Shown here in pieces: positions 55,206 through 62,262 of a stretch of 64,000 bases of DNA. The notes under the pieces were generated by a model, which ran no database searches, was not told where the DNA came from, and saw only the letters and a list, made by a program, of their open reading frames with translations. The stretch is from Spirosoma telluris (GTDB lineage: Bacteria; Bacteroidota; Bacteroidia; Cytophagales; Spirosomataceae). The translations under genes and the position numbers were made by a program. Location of the stretch: assembly GCA_003259005.1 (NCBI GenBank), contig QLII01000001.1, positions 7,493,001 to 7,557,000 on the forward strand, written 5' to 3'. Each line of letters opens with the position of its first letter. Within the stretch, counting starts at the first letter, position 1.

Positions 55206-55655
55206 ATGAAAAATCTATTTACGCCAGATGCTCTGGCCGAAGTGTTAAGTCGTATTGAGAAACTTCAACCGTCGTCGCAGCGAAAGTGGGGTAAGATGGA
55301 CGTGGCTCAGATGCTGGCCCATTGTACGGCTGCTTTAGACGTAGCGATCGGACGGACATTTCCACCAAGAATGCTGATTGGTCGGATTTTAGGTCCCCTG
55401 ATAAAGTCTAATTTTTATAACGAGAAACCATTTAACAAGAACGGCCCGACCGATAAGAACTTTGTCGTTGCTGATCAGCGGGATTTTTCAACTGAAAAAG
55501 CTAGGCTTGTTCAGGGCATCAAGCAGTTTTCTGTCGGCGGTCCAACTGCGTGTACAACGCACCCACACTCGTTTTTTGGTGAACTAACACCTGGTCAATG
55601 GAGCATCGGTATGTACAAGCACCTTGATCATCACTTACGGCAATTTGGTGTTTAA
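55206..55655 (+). CDS. DUF1569 protein (DinB-like fold)
   Basis: 149 residues. KWGKMDVAQMLAHCTAALDV and AIGRTFPPRMLIGRILGPLI match the DUF1569 domain, a relative of DinB four-helix bundle proteins with possible metal-binding histidines (AHCTA, THPHSFFG, KHLDHHLRQFG). Function unknown; DinB-like members are thiol-dependent transferases. The HPHSFFGELTPGQWSIGMYK end is characteristic. It begins 25 bases after the small gene above, and the two may be transcribed together. Confidence 0.8.
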   Translation: MKNLFTPDALAEVLSRIEKLQPSSQRKWGKMDVAQMLAHCTAALDVAIGRTFPPRMLIGRILGPLIKSNFYNEKPFNKNGPTDKNFVVADQRDFSTEKARLVQGIKQFSVGGPTACTTHPHSFFGELTPGQWSIGMYKHLDHHLRQFGV

Positions 55656-55708
55656 CTGCTTCGTGTATTGATTTAAAACTATAGCCATAGTCAGCGGGTT
55701 ATAGACCT

Positions 55709-56149
55709 ATGGCTACAGCAACAACTCCCAAAATCAGACCGGCACTGAGTCTTTGGCTCCAGTTCAGAAAAATCCCTAAACAAGCTACGCTTATCTGGCT
55801 GGCAGTTGGTCTATTTGCCTGTAGCTCAACTAATCCCTCTGGTTCGGGTTCTCAAAAAAAGTTGCGGGTTTCTGTTGGTGAAATTAAAGAAATTTCGATG
55901 CCTAGTCGCGGAGATGGCACGTCTGAATTGATTGGCACATCCGATAATCAGGAAGTTGTGGAGGTCTCCCGGCAGCAACTTGCCCCAGCGGTCGACACAC
56001 TCAAACGTGATGACACTCGCCCAACTGTTTTTCAGATTAAAGGCATTACGGCGGGCACGGCCAACGTTGTTTTTGCCACGAAACCATTGAATCAGACCGG
56101 CAATGGGCAGACAATTCGCACCTATATTGTGCAGGTGACGGCTAAATGA
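55709..56149 (+). CDS. Secreted or lipid-anchored protein with a chagasin-like or Ig-like domain
   Basis: 146 residues. A hydrophobic stretch near 28-40 (ATLIWLAVGLFACSSTNPS) contains a lipobox-like LFAC. The mature domain reads LRVSVGEIKEISMPSRGDG, EVVEVSRQQLAP, VFQIKGITAGTANVVFATKP and TYIVQVTAK. Alternating beta strands with a GxxxGTAxVxF segment are seen in Ig-like domains and in chagasin-type (I42) protease inhibitors. I cannot choose between them. The long N-terminus before the hydrophobic part suggests the true start might lie later. Confidence 0.5.
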   Translation: MATATTPKIRPALSLWLQFRKIPKQATLIWLAVGLFACSSTNPSGSGSQKKLRVSVGEIKEISMPSRGDGTSELIGTSDNQEVVEVSRQQLAPAVDTLKRDDTRPTVFQIKGITAGTANVVFATKPLNQTGNGQTIRTYIVQVTAK

Positions 56150-56187
56150 GAACGACTCAATTAATCTTGGATGTCGATTTGTGATTT

Positions 56188-57618
56188 TTATTTGCGAATA
56201 CCTGGAATTGACTTTTCGAATTTAGCAAATCGCCTAGTCAAATCGGTGAGTAGCGCTTTTCTTACGGTCTCCTCTTCAATAAAACTGTAGTGTATACTAT
56301 TAAATACGAAATTTTTAATGTCATTGTACGATAGCTGTTTATATCGTTGTGCCAATAATACAAATTGATCTGTGTGATTAGTCCGTAATACACCGGCGTC
56401 ATCTGTACAAATAACCATAGGGACATTGAAGTTTTTATAGAGATTGATTGGATGTTTATCGTCTTTTATTTTTAGAATAAATTCATTGCTAAATAAATTA
56501 ATTTCCACTGCTATTTTCTGCTTACTCATATAGTGAAGTAAATCATAACAGTTTGCTTCGTAAGCTATATCGACTCCGTGACCAATTCGGTTTGCACCGG
56601 CTATATGAACGGCTGAGTTAATATGCCATGTTAGTTCTTCTGGTTTTACTAAACCAAGCGCTAATTCACCCGCATGTAAACTGTATTTAACCGTTGGATA
56701 TTTGGCGTGGCAGAGTTTAAACATCACCATATGTAGCCAATAATCGCTTAAGGCAATTTCGTTATCTTCTGGGGCGGCAATATTTACACCAACCACTAAC
56801 GGACTATTGGCTGCCGATTCAAAGGCGACGATCATGCTTTTAAATACTTCGATGGGTTCAAGCGTACGAACTACATAACTTTGATAGCGCATCGTAAATT
56901 GGGCGTCATCTATTGTTAAGCCATTATGTAGTTTGCTAAGGGTTTGATTGTTAAACTCAACGGCGCATTCCTGCACTCCTCTGGCGTGGATTAGGGTGTA
57001 GAGTGAGTCGAGTAAATGGAGGCAGTCAGCCGTATCTTTTTTAGCCTGATGAACTCTTAATATCGTTCCGAATTTAGCCAGATCGTCCAGTTTTTTTTCG
57101 CAGGAAGGATAGACAAAAAGGGTTTCGATGTAACTAACATTTTCCTTTATGGCCCGATTTTTAATTTCTAAAAGACCTTTATCTAATTCTGCCCGGCTAA
57201 CACTGCCGAAATTTGAAAATGTTTCAAAAAATAGTTTGTCAGAAGGATAATCAATATGATTATAATCTTTAATTGACCACTTTTGAATCAACTTTTGTTT
57301 GTAGTCAGGAAGTGTACCTTCATTCTCTAGGGTTGAAAAATTTACCCAATCTCCTCCAGGTATTACCTTGTCTGAAACCTTTAGCGTCTTTCTGTTAATA
57401 ACAAAATCGTGCTGGACAACATAATTAATAAATGTCTCGGCATAAATTGAACCACTGTAATGATGATGCAAATCACCGCCTTTGGGCATTTGCGAAAAGA
57501 AAGCTGTTAATGAAGCATTATCGTTTCGTATTTTCTCAAAATAATCGCTTACATTTTGAGAAAATACGGTTGTGCTATTGATGGTTAATAATAGGCAAAT
57601 AAGTACTCGTGAAATCAT
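56188..57618 (-). CDS. Exported adenosine deaminase-like (ADGF-type) metalloenzyme
   Basis: 476 residues from the ATG at 57618, exported (VLICLLLTINSTTVFSQ). The metal-binding MPKGGDLHHHYSGSIYAE has the HxH of adenosine deaminases. YSLHAGELALGL has the next histidine and the catalytic glutamate. NRIGHGVDIAYE and VPMVICTDDAGVLRTNHTDQ contribute the remaining histidine and the aspartate pair. The N-terminal extension and export resemble secreted ADGF/CECR1-type deaminases. It would convert adenosine to inosine outside the inner membrane, complementing the NUP and nucleoside hydrolase genes elsewhere in this window. It is A/T richer than its neighbours. Confidence 0.85.
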   Translation of the reverse strand: MISRVLICLLLTINSTTVFSQNVSDYFEKIRNDNASLTAFFSQMPKGGDLHHHYSGSIYAETFINYVVQHDFVINRKTLKVSDKVIPGGDWVNFSTLENEGTLPDYKQKLIQKWSIKDYNHIDYPSDKLFFETFSNFGSVSRAELDKGLLEIKNRAIKENVSYIETLFVYPSCEKKLDDLAKFGTILRVHQAKKDTADCLHLLDSLYTLIHARGVQECAVEFNNQTLSKLHNGLTIDDAQFTMRYQSYVVRTLEPIEVFKSMIVAFESAANSPLVVGVNIAAPEDNEIALSDYWLHMVMFKLCHAKYPTVKYSLHAGELALGLVKPEELTWHINSAVHIAGANRIGHGVDIAYEANCYDLLHYMSKQKIAVEINLFSNEFILKIKDDKHPINLYKNFNVPMVICTDDAGVLRTNHTDQFVLLAQRYKQLSYNDIKNFVFNSIHYSFIEEETVRKALLTDLTRRFAKFEKSIPGIRK

Positions 57619-57719
57619 GAAAAGTAGGTGTAAAGTTCTGCGTATCTGCAATAGAACGCTGATTTTTATGACCAATAAGAGTAGTTGGAAGAATCATGAA
57701 AATCAGCGTTCTCGTTTGT

Positions 57720-58868
57720 TTAGGACCAATAGTCAAATTTCTTCTTTGTGAAAATTGACTTAGGAATCATGGCATGAACCCCAAGTGTCTGATCGACTAC
57801 CTGGCTGACTTCAAAATCGACACCTGTGCTGGCAATAGACAACGCTTCGTTAAAGGTAAAGCCAAGTTCGTCTCTGATAAAGGCGCAGGCTTCGGAAAGG
57901 GCATTTTTCATGGCCTTGTTCAGATCTTTGTCCAGGCCAACAGCGATAAAATGCGTTGGGGTTTCGGCACGGGGTTGTTTGAGCACCTTGCCTTTGTGGA
58001 CAATAAATTTGACGGTAAGGTTAATCGCCGTTTCAATAGCCACGCCACTTACTTCGCCATTGCCCTGAGCCCCATGCCCGTCGCCGGTTGTAAATAAACC
58101 GCCCGGTACCGAAACGGGTAAGTGTAAGGTTGTCCCTTTTGTTAAGTGCTTGATGTCCAGATTGCCCCCGAAGAAATTAGGGGGAATGGAGCTTTGACGA
58201 CCCAGATCGGCGGGGGGCGACAGGGCCATGACACCCATAAATGGTTTCAGTGGTATTTCAATACCTTCTTTGAAAGTCGCCACCTTACGTTTGGCGTCAT
58301 ACTTATAGACAAACGTTTCTCGGGTTTTTACTTCATCGGGAATGCCACCTCCGCCCGGCCAAACACTATTGACGCCAAAGCCAGCGGGGAAGGTCAGGTC
58401 AAGGATACGGATTTCAAGGCTGTCGCCGGGTTGTGCGCCGTCGATGTAAACGGGTCCGGTAAGCATATGCCCCCGAATACCTGAGGGTTCGGGTTTTACG
58501 TTTTTCAGGATGGCGATGACTTCCTGAGCATGTTGATCCAGCGGGAGGTTGTTTTTTGTGTAAAACTCCTCTGGATTCGTTCGACTAACTCCCGACGGAT
58601 TGACCGTCTGAATTTCAACTACATCGCCATCTTTTACTTTGTAAACAGGCGGAACATCGGCGCCAAAATAACCCCAAACCATATTTTCGGGTAAGGAACG
58701 AACCACATGGTCGGGCTTAATGGCTGCTGTTTGGGCCAGCAATTGCGTGGCTGGCTCACCATCCGGTTTTGGTTGATCAAAAGCAGTAGCGGTTAAACTG
58801 CCTGTCGAGAGGATAGCCAGCCCATTACGGGTTGATTTACGTAAAAAAGTTCGTCTGGAAGTGTACAT
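57720..58868 (-). CDS. Acetamidase/formamidase family protein (Tat-exported)
   Basis: 382 residues. The N-terminus has SRRTFLRKSTRNGLAILSTG, a twin-arginine signal. The FmdA/AmdA fold follows: MVWGYFGADVPPVYKVKDGD, IRGHMLTGPVYIDGAQPGDS, LDIKHLTKGTTLHLPVSVPG and GGLFTTGDGHGAQGNGEVSG. The HxxxGDGH-like core is the expected active region. The family hydrolyses short amides such as formamide and acetamide; export through Tat is less usual. Several members have other amide or peptide substrates. It stands alone, divergent from the MFS transporter. Confidence 0.85.
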   Translation of the reverse strand: MYTSRRTFLRKSTRNGLAILSTGSLTATAFDQPKPDGEPATQLLAQTAAIKPDHVVRSLPENMVWGYFGADVPPVYKVKDGDVVEIQTVNPSGVSRTNPEEFYTKNNLPLDQHAQEVIAILKNVKPEPSGIRGHMLTGPVYIDGAQPGDSLEIRILDLTFPAGFGVNSVWPGGGGIPDEVKTRETFVYKYDAKRKVATFKEGIEIPLKPFMGVMALSPPADLGRQSSIPPNFFGGNLDIKHLTKGTTLHLPVSVPGGLFTTGDGHGAQGNGEVSGVAIETAINLTVKFIVHKGKVLKQPRAETPTHFIAVGLDKDLNKAMKNALSEACAFIRDELGFTFNEALSIASTGVDFEVSQVVDQTLGVHAMIPKSIFTKKKFDYWS

Positions 58869-58989
58869 CAGGTTGTATGATTGAGATCGCTCTATGAATA
58901 AGCGTAGTAAGATAATAAATCAGTACTAGATTGCTACGAACAACCAGCCTGTTTTGCCGGTTAGATTGCAGAATTAATCGGAATTGCCT

Positions 58990-60442
58990 GTGTCAGTATC
59001 CCCCGTTTCTGCGGCCACCACATCGTCACCTAATAAATGGATTATTCTGGGAACGATCATGTTCGGTACGTTCATGTCGACGCTTGACAGCAGCATTGTC
59101 AACATTGCACTACCGACTATCCGGCGGGACCTGAATGCGGGCGATAGTGTTGAATGGATCGTACTGTGTTACCTACTAACCACTACAAGCACCTTGCTTA
59201 TTATGGGCAAATTGTCTGACTGGGTGGGCCGTAGACAGTTGTATATCACGGGGTTTTGTGTTTTTGTACTGGGTTCATTGCTTTGCGGATTTGCCTGGAA
59301 TCTTTGGTTGCTGGTTGGGTTTCGGGTGCTTCAGGGGTTGGGTGCTTCTATGATTTATGCCATTGGGCCTGCCATCATTGGCGATGCCTTTGCCCCTCAG
59401 GAACGAGGTCAGGCGCTTGGTCTGATGGGATCGGTGGTCGCTGCTGGCTCTAGTGCTGGCCCAGTTATTGGGGATTGTTGCTTGGTAAATTCGGTTGGTC
59501 GAGCATCTTTTTTGTGAATGTTCCCATTGGCTTGCTGGCCATCTGGCGGGCCTGGACGATCTTGCCCGAAAGTCCGAAAGTGACTAACCAACGTTTTGAT
59601 CTAGTAGGAGCAGGGCTATTTCTGATTGGCGTTACTGCCCTACTGACGGGGCTGGATTTTGGCCCTGAACCCCGCTATGGATGGGATCATACACTTGTTA
59701 TCGGCCTGCTTTCCATTGGCGCGATTCTACTGATGCTTTTTCTCTTCTGGGAAATGCGAGTCAGGGAACCCATGTTACGGCTAAGTCTATTCCGTATCCG
59801 ACCCTACACAGCCGCTATTCTGGCTGCCTTTTGTGGCTTCGTGGCTTCGGGCGGAAATTTGTTTATTATCCCGTTCTTTTTGCAGCAATTATTGGGACTG
59901 AATCCGGGACAGGCGGGATTAATTTTGTTGGCAGGGCCGTTAACACTCAGCGTTGTAGCCCCTTGGGTGGCTACCTGTCTAGTCGGGTTAGCACCCGTTG
60001 GCTATCCAGCATAGGTCTGTTGGTTGCTACCTGCGGTTATTTTGCCTTTTCGTTTCTGGATACCGATTGGGATTGGACCGATGTTATCTGGCGGAGTTCA
60101 CTTGTAAGTATGGGCTTCGGCTTGTTTCAGTCGCCTAATAGTAGCAGTGCATTGAATGCTGCCCCACTCGCACAACGAGGTATTGCCAGCAGCATGATTG
60201 CCTTTATGCGTAACCTTGGATTTGTCGTTGGCATTGCCCTGGCTGCTGCCGTTTGGTATAGCACGCGTAACCGCTATGCACTGGCCCATCAAGTCACGCC
60301 CGAAGAGACGGCTGCCCAACTGCTTGGTATGCACTACGCGTATCTGGTGATGGCTGGTTTAGTACTAACGGGGGCTATTATTTCCTTTACGCGAGGGAAG
60401 GCCACACAGTCGTCTTCGCCAGTTGTTGTGGCCGAAGTATAG
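58990..60442 (+). CDS. MFS drug transporter, DHA2 (14-helix) type, two frame breaks
   Basis: 484 residues read across two breaks. IILGTIMFGTFMSTLDSSIV and NIALPTIRRDLN are the first-helix motif of DHA2 transporters. DWVGRRQLYITGFCVFVLGS is motif A. The LGLMGSVVAAGSSAGPVIGG segment is motif C of proton antiporters. These pumps export drugs or dyes. Breaks occur at 59470-59473 (GGGG, one more G gives VIGGLLLGKFGWSSIFFVN) and 59963-59964 (TT, one more T gives APLGGYLSSRVSTRW). The start is GTG at 58990 or TTG at 58984. The stop TAG is also the first base triplet of the palindrome at 60440. Confidence 0.85.
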
Positions 60443-60527
60443 CGCGGACCTCTGGTCCGCATAGCCGCAGGCTAGGTTGTCGTTGAAAATTTTAATTTTC
60501 GGCTATGCGGACCAGAGGTCCGCGCTA
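60440..60527. repeat. Inverted repeat with 28-bp perfect arms, starting at a stop codon
   Basis: 60440-60467 (TAGCGCGGACCTCTGGTCCG, then CATAGCCG) is exactly inverted at 60500-60527. Each arm contains the smaller palindrome GGACCTCTGGTCC. The 32-base middle is A/T rich. The first three bases are the MFS stop, and the right arm ends 6 bases before the stop of the converging gene. Confidence 0.9.
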
Positions 60528-60533
60528 CGCGAG

Positions 60534-60935
60534 CTACCGCTTGGGTCCAATCGAATCGTAAATGACGACTTTCTCCCATAAATGCGCATAATTGTTGCGG
60601 AAGTCATCATGGATGGGATGTTTCTGATAGGCTTCTTCGTCTTCGGGGCTATCGAAAAAGCATAACCAGGAATACGTGTATTTGCGCTCAATGACATCAC
60701 GGGTTGTACCGGCAGGTGTGCCAATATTTACCAGCCTGATGGTAGGGCATTTGGCCAGCTTATTCAGGCCTTCCAGCAGTTTGGCTTTGTCGGCTTCACT
60801 ACCCGCATTTTTCAGGTAAAAGAAGACGTGGTGAATAAATAGCTCTTTGGGAGCTGTTTCTATAACTGGCAATCCGGCACCCAGCCCCACTGCAACGCTA
60901 TTTTTTACAAAACTTCTCCGTGACTGCTCGTTCAT
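60534..60935 (-). CDS. Dabb domain (stress-responsive A/B barrel) protein, Tat-type signal
   Basis: 133 residues from the ATG at 60935. The start SRRSFVKNSVAVGLGAGLPV looks like a twin-arginine signal. The Dabb domain reads FIHHVFFYLKNAGSEADKAK, NIGTPAGTTRDVIERKYTYS, WLCFFDSPEDEEAYQKHPIH and WEKVVIYDSIG. Dabb domains form dimeric ferredoxin-like barrels, and most have no known activity; some act in small-molecule cyclisation. The gene has no operon partner. Confidence 0.8.
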   Translation of the reverse strand: MNEQSRRSFVKNSVAVGLGAGLPVIETAPKELFIHHVFFYLKNAGSEADKAKLLEGLNKLAKCPTIRLVNIGTPAGTTRDVIERKYTYSWLCFFDSPEDEEAYQKHPIHDDFRNNYAHLWEKVVIYDSIGPKR

Positions 60936-61091
60936 GAGTTTCTCGTTTTCAGATTGACAAGGGCTTCCGCTCCTTTTGACAGTAAAAATGCCAAACGATT
61001 TGTCCTCTGGCAAATCTGAACGAAAACAACTTCTGGATTAGCCTAATTGACGAAATGTATTCCAGTCATAAAAATTGGCTAGGTAATCAGT

Positions 61092-61211
61092 CTAGTGCTT
61101 TACCAAACTAGATTCTATAGTTTCTGTAGATACTATCGCTTCTGATAATCAGGCATCTAGTGTCAAAAGAATCTAGTAGAATCAAAAGAATCTAGTTTGG
61201 AAGAGTACTAG
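61092..61211. repeat. Imperfect palindromic element, family with 49879 copy
   Basis: CTAGTGCTTTACCAAACTAG at 61092 pairs with AATCTAGTTTGGAAGAGTAC-TAG at the right end. The centre carries TTCTGATAATCAGG as in the 49879 copy. The first 25 bases recur directly at 61208-61232, the start of the next element. Confidence 0.75.
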
Positions 61212-61293
61212 TGCTTTACCAAACTAGATTCTTTTGTTTCTCGGGGCGGCATCGGCCGATGCCGCCCCGAGAATCTAAATTGGAAGAGGACTG
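61208..61293. repeat. Nested palindromic element with a perfect 34-bp G/C-rich core
   Basis: 61239-61272 is a perfect palindrome of 34 bases (TCTCGGGGCGGCATCGG and its complement). It is flanked by the outer arms of the neighbouring element family (CCAAACTAGATT / AATCTAAATTGG, 10 of 12 paired). The core thus sits where the other copies have TTCTGATAATCAGG. Confidence 0.85.
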
Positions 61294-61393
61294 GTGCATT
61301 TGGGTAAGATAATAAACTTTTTGTCGATTTAATAGTCAATATGGTAAACCTGTCTGTGCATTCTACAGATACATTCACTAAATAACTCAACGT

Positions 61394-62158
61394 ATGAAAC
61401 GTATTATCATCCTGTTAGTCGTGGTGTTTAGGCTTACCAGCCTAAGTCATGCTCAAACAACTGCCAAGCCGGGCCTAATGCAGGCGATCATGGAGGCTAT
61501 CAGTTCTGAAACCTTGTCTGATGCCCAGGTGGCTGAGCTATCACGGCAGGCTATCGTGGAAATGGATGCAAAAAATCCAGTAGCGGCCGCCAACGATCCT
61601 TACACGATCCGGTTAAATAAGATTGTCAGTCGCCACCATACCATAAGTGGAATTCCCGTCAATTATAAAGTGTATAAAGTGGCGGATGTCAATGCATTTG
61701 CAACCGCTGATGGCAGTGTGCGTGTTTTTAAGGGCTTGATGGATATTATGACCGACAATGAGTTACTGGCCGTTATGGGGCATGAAATTGGCCATGTCGT
61801 CAATCACGATACCCGCGATGGCATGAAAAGCGCCCTTCGGCGTTCAGCCATACGGGATGCTGTGGGCTCAACATCGGGTAAACTAGGGGAACTGTCCCGG
61901 TCACAACTAGGCGATGTGGCTGACGGTCTATTGGGGGCAAAATTTAGTCGTCAGCAGGAAACCGAAGCCGATGATTACAGTTATGGGTTTCTGAAACGCT
62001 ACGGTTATAATGTGCTGGCTCTGGCAACGTCATTTGAAAAATTAGCGAAGCTAAGTGGTGGACAAGGGGGACCAACGTTCTTGTCGTCACACCCTGATAG
62101 CCAGGCCAGGGCACAACGAGTGCGGGACCGGGCGCGTCGGGACGGACTGGCACGGTAG
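61394..62158 (+). CDS. M48 family metallopeptidase (exported)
   Basis: 254 residues, signal peptide ending in SLSHAQ. HEIGH at residues 130-134 (LAVMGHEIGHVVNHDT) is the zinc site, and QQETEADDYSYGFLKRYGY supplies the third ligand glutamate. The VADVNAFATADGSVRVFKGL segment before it is typical of the BepA/LoiP-like M48C proteins. Those act in the periplasm on misfolded outer membrane proteins. There are no membrane helices, unlike HtpX. Length matches LoiP (about 250). Confidence 0.88.
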   Translation: MKRIIILLVVVFRLTSLSHAQTTAKPGLMQAIMEAISSETLSDAQVAELSRQAIVEMDAKNPVAAANDPYTIRLNKIVSRHHTISGIPVNYKVYKVADVNAFATADGSVRVFKGLMDIMTDNELLAVMGHEIGHVVNHDTRDGMKSALRRSAIRDAVGSTSGKLGELSRSQLGDVADGLLGAKFSRQQETEADDYSYGFLKRYGYNVLALATSFEKLAKLSGGQGGPTFLSSHPDSQARAQRVRDRARRDGLAR

Positions 62159-62262
62159 GTAAAGGTTAATTCGTTGACTGAGGAAAGTCATAGGCCAACC
62201 CTATAAGTAGAGGGTATTTTGCAGCGTTCTTTTAAACGCTCTTTTATCTACATCCTCCACTT

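Larger units (their letters stand above)
60936..61393. other. Intergenic region packed with palindromic repeats
   Basis: 458 bases between divergent genes, most of it filled by the elements at 61092-61211 and 61208-61293. The last 100 bases before the M48 gene are A/T rich and probably hold its promoter. No gene is seen. Confidence 0.5.

Noticed and set aside
3297..60442. Frame breaks as phase-variable switches or wholesale pseudogene formation
   Set aside because: Runs are mostly short (2-5 bases), affected genes include pgi and dtd, and the direction is almost always a missing base. That fits read error, not slippage-based switching.
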